Assembly: GCA_017546725.1 (NCBI GenBank)
Contig: JAFYRX010000036.1
Coordinates: forward strand, 1 to 42,361
Direction of reading: 5' to 3'
DNA from: Alistipes sp.
Lineage (GTDB): Bacteria; Bacteroidota; Bacteroidia; Bacteroidales; Rikenellaceae
Length of the DNA stretch: 42,361 nucleotides
In this document: in pieces, positions 14,399 to 24,083 of the stretch
Layout of the letters: each line of letters starts with the position of its first letter
Numbering within the stretch: position 1 is the first letter of the stretch
Position numbers and translations under genes: made by a program
Notes under the pieces: generated by a model
What the model was told of the DNA's origin: nothing
The model's input: only the letters and a program-made list of their open reading frames with translations
Databases searched by the model: none

Positions 14399-16981
14399 TT
14401 ATTCCTCTGCGGGAGTAGTCTCCACCGCAGCAGGAGCATCCGTTGTCACAACTGAATCTGCAGCACCCTCTACAGCGCCCTCTGTAACTACACCTTCAGC
14501 ATCCTCCTCAGTCTCGCTAACGGGAACAGCCATAACCGAAGCAATAGCATCGCCCTCACGCAAGTTGATAATACGAACACCCTGTGTAGCACGTCCTGCC
14601 AGACGAATCTGCTTAACCTCGGTGCGGATAGTAACGCCCGAACGGTTGATAATCATCAAATCGTTATCGTCAGTAACGGCCTGGATTGACACCAGATTAC
14701 CAGTCTTCTCGGTAATGTTAATAGTCTTAACACCCTTACCGCCACGATTTGTGATACGATACTCGTCCAAATCAGTACGCTTACCGTAACCATTCTCCGA
14801 CAATACCAATACATCCTGCATTGAATCGGGCTCGATACATATCATACCTACAACCTCATCACCCTCGTCCAATGCGATACCACGAACACCAGCACCGACA
14901 CGACCGATAGGACGAACTGTATTCTCGTTAAAACGGATAGCCTTACCACCACGAGCCGCAATCATAACCTCGGCATTACCGCTGGTAATCTTGGCCTCGA
15001 TAAGTCGGTCACCCTCACGAACCACGATGGCATTAACACCATTCTGGCGAGGACGAGAGTAAGCCTCCAACTTGGTCTTCTTGATTACACCCTCACGAGT
15101 ACACATAACAATGTAGTTCGTGTTGATATAATCTGCATCGTTCAAATTCTTGGTATTGATATATGCACGTACCTTATCATCGGGCTCAATCTGGATAACA
15201 TTCTGGATTGCACGGCCCTTCGATGTACGAGTACCCTCAGGAATCTGGTAAACCTTCAACCAATAGCAACGGCCCTTCTCGGTGAAGAACATCATCGTAT
15301 TGTGCATTGAGGCTACATAGATATGCTCGATGAAGTCCTCATCACGCGTAGCACTACCCTTAACGCCTACGCCGCCACGATGCTGTGTACGGTACTCGGC
15401 AAGCGGTGTACGCTTGATGTAACCCATATGCGAGATGGTGATAACCATATCATCATCGGCATAGAAGTCTTCGGGATTGAACTCCTCTGAAGAGTAAACA
15501 ATCTCGGTACGACGCTCGTCGCCATACTTCGCCTTAATCTCCAGCAACTCATCCTTAACAATCTGGAACTGCATCTCAACGCTGGCAAGAACATCGTTGA
15601 AGTAAGCAATCTGACGCTCCAACTCGGCGTGCTCATTCTCCAACTTCTCTACCTCCAAGCCTGTCAACTGACGCAGACGCATCTCGGTGATTGCCGCAGC
15701 CTGCAACTCGCTCAAACCAAAGCGCTCCTGCAAAGCCTGCTTTGCCAAATCGTTATTTCGAGAGTTTCTGATAATACGCACAACCTCATCGATATTCTGC
15801 TGAGCAATGATAAGGCCCTGCACGATGTGCATACGCTCCTGTGCCTTACGCAAATCGAAACGTGTACGACGAACAACTACATCGTGACGGTGCTCGATGA
15901 AGCACTTAATCAAATCCTTAAGATTAAGCAACATCGGACGACCATTCACCAATGCGATATTGTTCACCGCAAACGAAGTCTGCAACTGAGTATTCTTAAA
16001 TAGCGTATTGAGCACTACGTTAGCCGATGCATCACGCTTAACCTCGATGGCGATACGAGTACCCTGGCGGTCACTCTCGTCGTTGATGTGCGAGATACCC
16101 TCCAACTTCTTCTCGTTGACCATCTCACCGATACGCTTAATCATATCGGCCTTATTGACCATATAGGGAATCTCAGTTACAACGATTGTCTCGTGGCCTG
16201 TAGCACTTGTCTCGATATCAGCCTTGGCGCGCATCATCACGCGGCCACGACCTGTAAGCAAAGCCTCCTTAACACCCTCGTAGCCATAAATCAATGCTCC
16301 TGTCGGGAAGTCGGGGCCCTTAACGTATTGCAACAACTCCTCACACTCGCAATCGGGGTTATCGATATATGCACAACAAGCATCCACAACCTCACCCAAA
16401 TTGTGAGGGGCCATATTTGTCGCCATACCTACAGCGATACCACTCGCACCGTTCACCAACAACAAAGGAATCTTGGTAGGCAAAACGGTAGGCTCCTTCA
16501 ACGTCTCGTCGAAGTTGCTTGTCCAATCGATAGTCTCTTTATCGATATCGGCCATTACTTCATCGGTAATCTTCTGCATACGAGCCTCGGTATAACGCAT
16601 AGCCGCAGCAGAGTCGCCGTCCATAGAACCGAAGTTACCCTGGCCCTCAACCAGCGGATAACGCATAGCCCAATCCTGCGCCATACGCACCATAGCCTCA
16701 TAAACCGAACTATCGCCGTGAGGGTGGAACTTACCCAACACATCACCCACGATACGGGCAGACTTACGGGTAGGCTTATCAGAATAGAGATTAAGTTCGG
16801 CACTCATATCGTACAAAATACGACGATGAACAGGCTTCAAACCGTCACGCACGTCGGGCAACGCACGCGAAACGATAACCGACATCGAGTAATCGATATA
16901 GGCCGACTTCATCTTCTCTTCGATATTGACAGGAACGATTCGCCCCGTCAAACCGACACTCTTTTCTTCTTCATTCAACAT
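14399..16981 (-). CDS. gyrA: DNA gyrase subunit A
   Basis: 860 residues, normal for GyrA. The N-terminal breakage-reunion domain has the catalytic Tyr130 ([11 protein letters not shown]). The quinolone-resistance region reads [17 protein letters not shown] with Ser91 and Glu95 at the positions equivalent to E. coli Ser83 and Asp87, that is, the drug-sensitive-type serine. The C-terminal beta-pinwheel carries RGGVGVKG and NRGGKG (GyrA-box-like), which separates it from ParC at 25417-28200. The tail is acidic and alanine/threonine-rich. gyrB is not in the window. A well-formed promoter lies 50-80 bases upstream. Confidence 0.97.
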   Translation of the reverse strand: MLNEEEKSVGLTGRIVPVNIEEKMKSAYIDYSMSVIVSRALPDVRDGLKPVHRRILYDMSAELNLYSDKPTRKSARIVGDVLGKFHPHGDSSVYEAMVRMAQDWAMRYPLVEGQGNFGSMDGDSAAAMRYTEARMQKITDEVMADIDKETIDWTSNFDETLKEPTVLPTKIPLLLVNGASGIAVGMATNMAPHNLGEVVDACCAYIDNPDCECEELLQYVKGPDFPTGALIYGYEGVKEALLTGRGRVMMRAKADIETSATGHETIVVTEIPYMVNKADMIKRIGEMVNEKKLEGISHINDESDRQGTRIAIEVKRDASANVVLNTLFKNTQLQTSFAVNNIALVNGRPMLLNLKDLIKCFIEHRHDVVVRRTRFDLRKAQERMHIVQGLIIAQQNIDEVVRIIRNSRNNDLAKQALQERFGLSELQAAAITEMRLRQLTGLEVEKLENEHAELERQIAYFNDVLASVEMQFQIVKDELLEIKAKYGDERRTEIVYSSEEFNPEDFYADDDMVITISHMGYIKRTPLAEYRTQHRGGVGVKGSATRDEDFIEHIYVASMHNTMMFFTEKGRCYWLKVYQIPEGTRTSKGRAIQNVIQIEPDDKVRAYINTKNLNDADYINTNYIVMCTREGVIKKTKLEAYSRPRQNGVNAIVVREGDRLIEAKITSGNAEVMIAARGGKAIRFNENTVRPIGRVGAGVRGIALDEGDEVVGMICIEPDSMQDVLVLSENGYGKRTDLDEYRITNRGGKGVKTINITEKTGNLVSIQAVTDDNDLMIINRSGVTIRTEVKQIRLAGRATQGVRIINLREGDAIASVMAVPVSETEEDAEGVVTEGAVEGAADSVVTTDAPAAVETTPAEE

Positions 16982-17031
16982 AGTTTCCTCTTTTCAAAAT
17001 TAGCGCATTTTAGCGCACCCTTTTAATTAAA

Positions 17032-17062
17032 CAAAAGTACTCATTTTTTTGCAAATAAACAA
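17032..17062 (-). promoter_or_regulatory. promoter for gyrA
   Basis: Minus strand: TTG (17062-17060), exactly 20 bases, TACTTTTG (17039-17032), a full TAnnTTTG match. Leader about 45 bases. Confidence 0.7.
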
Positions 17063-17220
17063 TTTTAGGAGGCGTTTTTACCTCAAAATTTAAGATCTTA
17101 TCACAAAACATCGATTTTTTGGCCATTTTTAGCCATTTTGAGGGCAAAAAAATTTTCACCCGACGGGGTGTCGAGATTTCCACCCTCGAAAATCAAAAAA
17201 AATCAAAAATCTGATGCTCG

Positions 17221-17251
17221 TTGGATTATTAGTTATTTATTATTAAATTTG
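17221..17251 (+). promoter_or_regulatory. promoter for the large lipoprotein gene
   Basis: TTG (17221-17223), 20 bases, TAAATTTG (17244-17251). The resulting leader is about 270 bases, long for this window. Confidence 0.6.
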
Positions 17252-17480
17252 TGGTGACATAAAAACAAAAAACACGGAAAGTGTTGTCTATTCTTTTAGA
17301 GTGAACGTAGGAAATTCATTGATAGAGAGAGTAGCAAACATTTCTCGCGTCATACCGATACGGGTTGTGGCGTGGGTTTTTGCTTATTTTATCTATCACG
17401 GTAATCCTACGACCGACTCTAACAAAATAAGACATCAGCACCACGCTTTCTTATTTATTAATTCTCTATTGAGGTGCGGA

Positions 17481-17527
17481 TAGTAAATTGAATGATTGCA
17501 ACAAATATACTAAATATCAATTTACTA
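17481..17527. repeat. 11-bp perfect inverted repeat reaching the start codon
   Basis: TAGTAAATTGA (17481-17491) and TCAATTTACTA (17517-17527) are exact inverted repeats 25 bases apart. The right arm ends on the A of the lipoprotein ATG. In RNA this would fold the region just before the start codon into a stem-loop; in DNA it could be a protein-binding or recombination site. Confidence 0.75.
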
Positions 17528-20163
17528 TGAAAAAACTTCTATTTTACTTTCTATCCGCAACAATGCTCTTTGTTGCAGGATGTAGCGAAAGTTTTGACGA
17601 CAGTGAGATTTGGACAAAACTTGATTCTCTCGAAAGTCGCATTGCTACATTGGAGCAATTATGCCGACAGATGAACACTAACATTTCGTCACTGCAGACG
17701 CTGGTAGATGCGCTCAAAAACAATGACTATGTGACGGGCATAACACCTATTACAGAGGATGGCAAAACCATAGGCTATACAATTACCTTCTCAAAGAGTA
17801 ACCCCGTCACTATCTATCACGGCAAAGACGGTGCAAATGGCGCTGACGGTAAGGATGGTAAAGACGGAGCAGATGGATATACACCTGTTATTGGCGTGAA
17901 ACAGGATGTTGACGGCATTTATTATTGGACGCTTGACGGAGATTGGCTACTTGACGCTAATGGCAAAAAAATTGAGGCTCAAGGAGATGATGGTAAAGAC
18001 GGCATTAATGGAATCACGCCTCTACTTAAAATCGAAAATGATTACTGGTACATTTCATACGACAACGGTGCTACATGGACCGAACTAGGCAAAGCAACGG
18101 GCGAGGATGGGACTAATGGAATTATCAACGGAGATAATGATTCTATTTTCCAGACTATTGATACAACTAATAGTGATTATGTAATTTTCATCCTTGCTGA
18201 TGGCACAGAAATTAAAATCGCTAAATATTCACAAGATGAATTCTCTATCATATTCGATAACACAGATTTTATAGTTGGAGATATTGACGAATTGCAAATT
18301 CCATTTACCATTGTAGGCGCTATAGGGAATAGCGAAATTGACGCCATAATACTTTCTTCAGATTACGAGCAATATGCTGAAATAGAAATGTTAAATGAAA
18401 CTAATGGCATTTTACACATCGTAAATCACAGTTGGTATAACAACTATAATGTTTTGGTTATTGCCAGCAACAATGGCAAAACAACTCATAAACTTATAAC
18501 AGTAAGAAGCGGAGAGATATATTTATATGACTATTTTGAAATATCTGGATTAGGAGGAACTATAGAGGTGCCTGTTACTACAAATTTCGACTATGAAGTT
18601 GTTATTCCGAATGAATATGCTAGCTGGATTGATTATGTAGACATTGAAACTAGAGCTGAACTTCGAAATGAAGTTATAGTTTTATCTGTATCTCAAAACA
18701 CCGAAGAATCTGATAGATATGGCAAAATAGAATTACGAGATAAACAGTTTGGTAATTTAATCTCAGAAGTATATATCTATCAAATGCCACTGGAATTAAG
18801 GCTATCTGTTAATAAAACACAGTTTGAAGCAAACGGAACTGATTGTGTTAATTTGACTGTTAAATCAGGATGGAGCACCTTAACGGAAAATATTGAGTTT
18901 TATAATTCCAACCATGAATTAATTGACATAGATAACCATCAATTTAAAACTACTGTTGCTGATTCATATTCACTATACGCTAAATATCAAGGAATAACCT
19001 CAAATACCGTACATTTATTAGCAAAGGATGAAAATACGCCAGAATATATTGCTATCACAGGAGAGACAGGTGATGACAATATTAAATGTGCTGTATTAGG
19101 ATTGGATGGCTCAATACTATATTATTATCAAAATAATTCTATACCAGAATTAGTGAGCAAAATTTCAAAAATTAATAACTACACCAGAGAAGTCGAATTC
19201 ATTATTAATTTAGATAACGAAGGTAGGGTAAAAAATATATTGACGCCAGAAACAACTATCGTATTCGGTAACTATCATAACAACCTTGTTGATGCTATGG
19301 TTTTCACTTCAGGAGGAGAAAGAATAATAATTAGAGATATAGAATATAATACTGCAGACTTACTCACTAGAGCCCCATCTGGCATAGAGGTTACAAACCT
19401 TGTTGTATCTGGAATAGCGACAGGACTTGAAATAGCTGCAATTGCAAGCGTCGGTATAACCGCAGCTGGACCTATCGCAATAACAACAGCCGCAATAGGT
19501 GCAGCATTCTTGGCTTATGATGCGGCGACTGCATTCGATTTAATAGATGAAAATACAGCAGGCAACTTAATAACTCATTTTGCTGGCCATTATGGTAATC
19601 TTGCAGGACTAGCAGCAAATTTTCCTAGTAACAAAATAGAGATAATTGCTGCGCTTGCAACTGCCGCTTCTGAATTGACCGGATTGGCAGAGATGTTCGA
19701 AAGTGAGTCTGAACCTGAAATTATTATAGGCAATGGAAACCTAAACACAAGTGAGTGCTTAAGCGCAACTTTAACATGGGATGGACCAGCTGATATTGAT
19801 TTACATTGCAAAGGACCATCTGGTCATATTTATTACCATAATAAGCATTGCCCAGGAGGCTATCTTGATAATGACAACACATCAGCATATGGCCCAGAAA
19901 CAATATATTATAGCAATCCTAAAGATGGTTCTTATTCATTTTACATTCATTATTATGCAGAAAACGAAGGTGTTCAAGCTGTTAATTATACTGTAAAAGT
20001 CAATAAGTTTGGTGAAGAAGTTGAATTTTCAGGTACAATTTCAGGACAAGGATCTTCAATTCATATTGACACAATACTAATTGGGTCCATAACAAATAGT
20101 TCTAGGAATTCATCTAGTCAAAACAACAATATTATTGATTGGGATAATGTACCCGCAAAATAA
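17527..20163 (+). CDS. large surface lipoprotein: DUF4988 (PL29-N) head, Ig-like middle, hydrophobic hairpin, DUF2135-like tail
   Basis: 878 residues from the ATG at 17527, which gives a proper signal peptide and lipobox (LFVAGC, Cys19); the TTG at 17488 only adds a non-signal extension. Residues about 30-235 match the DUF4988/PL29 N-terminal type: a coiled coil (LDSLESRIATLEQL), collagen-like Gly-X-Y triplets (99-117, again 153-162), and repeats of GxTPxIGV...YYW. Then follow beta-rich domains (about 240-420, BACON-like), an Ig-like unit (about 423-498), a segment with an alanine/glycine-rich hydrophobic stretch (623-672), and a C-terminal DUF2135/YfaP-like domain (about 745-830: LTWDGPADIDLHCKGPSG, GGYLDNDNTSAYGPE). 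The tail is Asn/Ser-rich. From about 18120 the DNA becomes markedly A/T-rich. Function unknown; adhesin or effector are both possible. Confidence 0.82.
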   Translation: MKKLLFYFLSATMLFVAGCSESFDDSEIWTKLDSLESRIATLEQLCRQMNTNISSLQTLVDALKNNDYVTGITPITEDGKTIGYTITFSKSNPVTIYHGKDGANGADGKDGKDGADGYTPVIGVKQDVDGIYYWTLDGDWLLDANGKKIEAQGDDGKDGINGITPLLKIENDYWYISYDNGATWTELGKATGEDGTNGIINGDNDSIFQTIDTTNSDYVIFILADGTEIKIAKYSQDEFSIIFDNTDFIVGDIDELQIPFTIVGAIGNSEIDAIILSSDYEQYAEIEMLNETNGILHIVNHSWYNNYNVLVIASNNGKTTHKLITVRSGEIYLYDYFEISGLGGTIEVPVTTNFDYEVVIPNEYASWIDYVDIETRAELRNEVIVLSVSQNTEESDRYGKIELRDKQFGNLISEVYIYQMPLELRLSVNKTQFEANGTDCVNLTVKSGWSTLTENIEFYNSNHELIDIDNHQFKTTVADSYSLYAKYQGITSNTVHLLAKDENTPEYIAITGETGDDNIKCAVLGLDGSILYYYQNNSIPELVSKISKINNYTREVEFIINLDNEGRVKNILTPETTIVFGNYHNNLVDAMVFTSGGERIIIRDIEYNTADLLTRAPSGIEVTNLVVSGIATGLEIAAIASVGITAAGPIAITTAAIGAAFLAYDAATAFDLIDENTAGNLITHFAGHYGNLAGLAANFPSNKIEIIAALATAASELTGLAEMFESESEPEIIIGNGNLNTSECLSATLTWDGPADIDLHCKGPSGHIYYHNKHCPGGYLDNDNTSAYGPETIYYSNPKDGSYSFYIHYYAENEGVQAVNYTVKVNKFGEEVEFSGTISGQGSSIHIDTILIGSITNSSRNSSSQNNNIIDWDNVPAK

Positions 20164-20200
20164 AGAGTTGTACTAACAACACATTTAATAAATTATTAAG

Positions 20201-20232
20201 AAGAGTTCGGTATAACACCGAACTCTTTATTT
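20201..20232 (+). terminator. terminator after the large lipoprotein gene
   Basis: An 11-bp perfect stem AAGAGTTCGGT (20201-20211) with ACCGAACTCTT (20217-20227), 5-base loop, T-rich tail. Confidence 0.88.
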
Positions 20233-20336
20233 CTAAACATAGATGTATATTTATCTAATCAATCTGTACATTAACCCTATTCATAGGATATTCATAATGT
20301 AGGCTACAACTTCTAACGGTTGTTTAGAGACAAAAC

Positions 20337-20364
20337 AAATCCCTGCTCCGATGGGCAGGGATTT
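20337..20364 (-). terminator. terminator after the ftsK-lolA genes
   Basis: A 10-bp stem AAATCCCTGC (20337-20346) with GCAGGGATTT (20355-20364) lying just past the stop of the leftward lolA-like gene; T-rich on both strands. Confidence 0.82.
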
Positions 20365-20372
20365 TTGTTTGC

Positions 20373-20978
20373 TTATCTGAAATCTATAATCTCGTAGTCA
20401 CGATAGCGTGAGCGGTCGAACTTCGAGGGGGAAGATTTCGACTTGGCGAGAGAGAGAATTTTTACATTAAAACATTCATCGTACAAGCGATATTCTATCT
20501 CTGTGGGGTTATAGGTTGCGGCATCGACCGTAAGATATATTTCGCCTTCGACCTTCTCGTCGGTAGAGACTAACTTGAGCGTCACCTGCTTCTCACCTCG
20601 CTCGACGACAATAGCCGAATAATCACTACCGACAAAATCGAAACAACGGGTAGGATTATCCAAAATATTTCGACTAGAGGCATCCACGACATCAATATTA
20701 ACCTCCTCACGCTCCTTATCGACCTCATAGCGCACCTTGCCGTCACAATAGACCTCGGCGGCAGAGCCCACGACAATATAATAGGCGTTACCTTCGACCA
20801 TATATCGGCCATCGGCGACATAATCACCCACCTGCAGCGAAAACGTAGCCTCATAGCGGCCCAACTTGCTGATATACTGAGATAAGCCGACAAGCACACC
20901 ATTGGCATCGCCAGCGGCTTGCGCCACCGTAGTTAAGCCCATAATGAGCAACAATGAGAGGGATATAATCTTTCGCAT
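20373..20978 (-). CDS. LolA-like outer-membrane lipoprotein carrier protein
   Basis: 201 residues. The signal peptide (MRKIISLSLLLIMGLTTVAQA) leads into a beta-rich domain of the LolA/LolB type: YEATFSLQVGDYVADGRYMVEGNAYYIVVGSAAEVYCDG split by short turns, then YEVDKEREEVNI and the C-terminal ITLTVDAATYNPTEIEYRL-like pattern. LolA ferries lipoproteins across the periplasm to the outer membrane. The gene follows ftsK by 60 bases, an order found widely in Bacteroidetes. Identity to E. coli LolA is low, so the assignment rests on architecture and neighbourhood. Confidence 0.75.
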   Translation of the reverse strand: MRKIISLSLLLIMGLTTVAQAAGDANGVLVGLSQYISKLGRYEATFSLQVGDYVADGRYMVEGNAYYIVVGSAAEVYCDGKVRYEVDKEREEVNIDVVDASSRNILDNPTRCFDFVGSDYSAIVVERGEKQVTLKLVSTDEKVEGEIYLTVDAATYNPTEIEYRLYDECFNVKILSLAKSKSSPSKFDRSRYRDYEIIDFR

Positions 20979-21038
20979 AATATACTCCGTTTTATAATAG
21001 AACGTAACCGACTGGCGGAATATTGTTCCACCACAGGT

Positions 21039-23978
21039 TTAGAACACACCCAAATCCTGCAACTTGGCCTCCAGAGAAGGCAGGTCGTAGAACTTTATCT
21101 CACGCGGCTTTGAGCCCATCTGCGGGCCGACGATACCAGCACGCTCCAACTGCAACATAATACGGCCGGCGCGGTTGAAACCGACCTCGTAGGTACGTTG
21201 GATAGCAGATGTAGAAATCGCACCATTGGTGACAGCATCACGAGCAATCTCGCCAAACAACGAATCGTATTTTATAGGAGCACTGCTCTCGCCATCGGAC
21301 ATCGCGCCACCACCGCTATCGCCACTTTCGGGTACGTAATCGGGCAGAGGATAAGCCTCAGTATAGCCCTGCTGCTTGGCTATATAATCAACCAAACGAG
21401 TCACTTCGGGAGTATCTACAAGAGCACATTGGATACGCGTAAGTTCTCCATTATTAGAGAAGAGTATATCTCCACGACCGATAAGTTGGTTTGCACCCGG
21501 CTGGTCCAGAATGGTACGAGAGTCAATCATCTGCTGAACACGGAATGCAATACGCGCAGGGAAGTTGGCTTTGATATTACCCGTAATGACCTTCACGTCG
21601 GGACGCTGTGTAGCCACGATAAGGTGGATACCTACGGCACGGGCCTTCTGCGCCAAACGCATAACCGGCACCTCGACCTCCTTGGCGGTCATAATAAGGT
21701 CTGCATACTCATCGATAATCACAACGATATAAGGCAAGAAACGATGCCCCTTCTGCGGATTAAGATTACGTGCAACAAACTTTGCGTTATACTCAACGAT
21801 ATTTCTAACACCTGCCAACTTACACAACTCCAGACGGCGACTCATCTCCTCTACCAGCGAGTTAAGCACATATACAGCTTTCTTTGAGTCGGTCACGATA
21901 GCCTCATCTTCGGACTCCATCTTTGCCAGGAAGTGTCTCTCCAACTTGGCATAGATAGAGAACTCGACCATCTTGGGGTCTATCATAACGAACTTTAGTT
22001 CAGAGGGATGCTTACGATAGAGCAGCGATGTAACGATAGCATTCAAACCTACCGACTTACCCATACCTGTAGCACCTGCCACAAGCAAGTGGGGCATCTT
22101 CGCCAAATCGAAAGTATAGTTCTCGTTCTGGATTGTACGACCAATCACAACAGGCAACTCAGCCTTCGACGATTGGAACTCCTCGGAACAGATTGACGAA
22201 TACATTGACACAATCTGCTTATCACGGTTAGGCACCTCGATACCTATAGTACCACGACCAGGAATAGGCGCTATAATACGGATACCCAAAGCCTTAAGAC
22301 TCTGCGCAATATCACGTTCAAGACCTTGAATCTTCGAAATCTTTACACCCTGCGCCTGCACGATTTCGTACAACGTAACAGTCGGGCCAACAGTAGCATT
22401 GATGTCTATAATCGGAATTCCGAAATACTTCAGCGTCTCCTGAATACGGCACTTATTGTCATAAATCTCGGCATCACTAACCTTGTGCGGAGATTTATAA
22501 TCCTCCAACAATGACACATAAGGTTTCTTATACGACTCTAAATCACGTAACGGGTCGTACAAAGTATTATCTATCTCGCTCTCACGACGTTGCTTGGGTG
22601 CTGATTCCCTAACGGTAATAACCAGGCCATCCTCGTCCTCAACCTCTTGTTCTTCGGTTGCTGAATAAGCCCTATTTGATGCGGCTGGAGCAGAGAAATC
22701 ATATCTGCTTTTATTCGGAGGTGGCAACTGACCTTCACCAGCGTTACCACTTGCCGCTTCCGCTACTGTATCGTCCCCTCGCGATACTATGGCAAAGCCA
22801 TCGGCATCATACTGAGGCTCGGAAGATACAGGACTTGCAGGCTCAGCAGTCGCTGTATCCGGCTTAGACAATAGTGCATCGACATTAATTTTATTAAGCG
22901 TAGCACCTGCACTTGGCACCACCAAGAATCCATCTTCATCGTATTGTGGCTCTGCGGGTTGCGCAGGCTCTGCAGGAGCAATATCATCCTGACCTTCGAT
23001 ATAGAATTCATCCTCCTCTTCGGGCTTGGTCGCAACATTATATCCTTGGCTATAACGCTCATTAATGGTAATTGGTCGCGTAGGCTCCGATGGAATTTGG
23101 CTATCTTGTTTCGGGGTATCCGCAACTCGCTCTACGGGCGCTGCCGCCGATGAATATGAAGGATGATAATCCTGCACAGGCATACTCTGCGAAGGGGTAT
23201 TCTGCGGAGTCGATGGAGTAACAGGAACTGCGGGTTGTGCTACCGCAGGCTCCACTGGATTTTCTGCAACAGGTGTCTGCTCTTGTTGTTCTTGCTCCGC
23301 TTCATTAGCCTCCTCAGCCTTGCTCTTGCTTACACTATCCTTAACAGCCGAGACAATCTTTTCGCTCTGGTGCACCATATTATCACTAAAGTTGTTGACA
23401 ATATGGATAAAATTGCGATTGATAAATACGCCCGTAAGCACCCAACCAGCCAACAGCAGAATTATCATTCCGAAGTTACCAATTATAGCAGTAAGGTCGG
23501 TAGCACAAGCGTGGCCAAAACGACCTCCAATATCATAGCCTACACAAAAACGAGAGCCAACATAACCCAAAGTCAATGCACCCATAACGAGCAACAACGC
23601 AGCGCTCAATGCAAAATGATTAAGATGCAACGCCTTCTTACGGAAGATACGCCAACCAATAACAATAATAAATATTGGTATAATGATTCCAAATACACCA
23701 AACGAGCAATCTACAAACCAGTTGGCAATATGGGCACCCATACTGCTACAGATATTCTCAAAAGGTACTACAACACCCGTCAACTCTTCGTCGTTACGCA
23801 AAGCCGACAAATCGGATGCCCAATGAAAAAAGTGCGATAGCACCGAAAAGAATGATATAACACCCACAATCAGCAACACAAAACCCATCATCCACAGCAT
23901 ATTGTCGTTAGATGATGTTGTTGCTGCCGCTTGCGTCGATTTACTCTTCGACGTCTGTTTATTTACTCGTTGTGCCAT
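21039..23978 (-). CDS. ftsK: DNA translocase FtsK/SpoIIIE
   Basis: 979 residues from the ATG at 23978 (MAQRVNKQTSKSKS); an upstream start at 24077 would add 33 residues that do not look like the family. Four N-terminal transmembrane helices lie within about 25-190. A long Pro/Glu/Ala-rich linker contains two near-copies of EPQYDxDGFxxV. The motor has Walker A GATGMGKS (635-642), Walker B VVIIDEYADLI, and QRPDVKVITGNIKANFPARI. A winged-helix gamma domain (STSAIQRTYEVGFNRAGRIM) ends the protein. FtsK pumps chromosome ends through the division septum toward dif for XerCD resolution, in keeping with the topoisomerase IV genes upstream. Confidence 0.96.
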   Translation of the reverse strand: MAQRVNKQTSKSKSTQAAATTSSNDNMLWMMGFVLLIVGVISFFSVLSHFFHWASDLSALRNDEELTGVVVPFENICSSMGAHIANWFVDCSFGVFGIIIPIFIIVIGWRIFRKKALHLNHFALSAALLLVMGALTLGYVGSRFCVGYDIGGRFGHACATDLTAIIGNFGMIILLLAGWVLTGVFINRNFIHIVNNFSDNMVHQSEKIVSAVKDSVSKSKAEEANEAEQEQQEQTPVAENPVEPAVAQPAVPVTPSTPQNTPSQSMPVQDYHPSYSSAAAPVERVADTPKQDSQIPSEPTRPITINERYSQGYNVATKPEEEDEFYIEGQDDIAPAEPAQPAEPQYDEDGFLVVPSAGATLNKINVDALLSKPDTATAEPASPVSSEPQYDADGFAIVSRGDDTVAEAASGNAGEGQLPPPNKSRYDFSAPAASNRAYSATEEQEVEDEDGLVITVRESAPKQRRESEIDNTLYDPLRDLESYKKPYVSLLEDYKSPHKVSDAEIYDNKCRIQETLKYFGIPIIDINATVGPTVTLYEIVQAQGVKISKIQGLERDIAQSLKALGIRIIAPIPGRGTIGIEVPNRDKQIVSMYSSICSEEFQSSKAELPVVIGRTIQNENYTFDLAKMPHLLVAGATGMGKSVGLNAIVTSLLYRKHPSELKFVMIDPKMVEFSIYAKLERHFLAKMESEDEAIVTDSKKAVYVLNSLVEEMSRRLELCKLAGVRNIVEYNAKFVARNLNPQKGHRFLPYIVVIIDEYADLIMTAKEVEVPVMRLAQKARAVGIHLIVATQRPDVKVITGNIKANFPARIAFRVQQMIDSRTILDQPGANQLIGRGDILFSNNGELTRIQCALVDTPEVTRLVDYIAKQQGYTEAYPLPDYVPESGDSGGGAMSDGESSAPIKYDSLFGEIARDAVTNGAISTSAIQRTYEVGFNRAGRIMLQLERAGIVGPQMGSKPREIKFYDLPSLEAKLQDLGVF

Positions 23979-24083
23979 ATTATTATCTATTATTACAGGC
24001 CAAAGCCCTATTGTAAAAGTTGAATCTTCAATTATTAACCACCTATTGCAGCAGCATATCTGCCACAATGTAATCACTATGCA

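Larger units (their letters stand above)
16982..17526. other. 545-bp intergenic region between gyrA and the large lipoprotein
   Basis: Contains the gyrA promoter, a direct repeat TTAGCGCA (17000-17007 and 17010-17017) in the gyrA leader, an A/T-rich central part, the promoter of the lipoprotein gene (17221-17251), and an unusually long leader of about 270 bases. A short hairpin AACAC/GTGTT sits at 17271-17285. The 60-codon GTG-started frame at 17301-17483 (opens MNVGNSLIERVANISRVIP) has no support as a gene from sequence alone. Confidence 0.6.

Noticed and set aside
14399-16981. Fluoroquinolone-resistance mutation in gyrA
   Set aside because: The key position carries Ser91 and the second Glu95, the common susceptible-type residues.
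16088-17026. 312-codon open frame on the plus strand
   Set aside because: Antisense to gyrA; His/Thr/Leu-rich translation typical of reverse-complemented coding sequence.
17301-17483. 60-codon frame in the lipoprotein leader as a gene
   Set aside because: Starts with GTG, has no recognisable family and no clear initiation signal; kept only as part of the leader finding.
17861-17880. Collagen-like triplet DNA repeats as a CRISPR or tandem repeat array
   Set aside because: The repetition follows Gly-X-Y codons within a coding region and is a protein-level repeat usual for DUF4988 lipoproteins.
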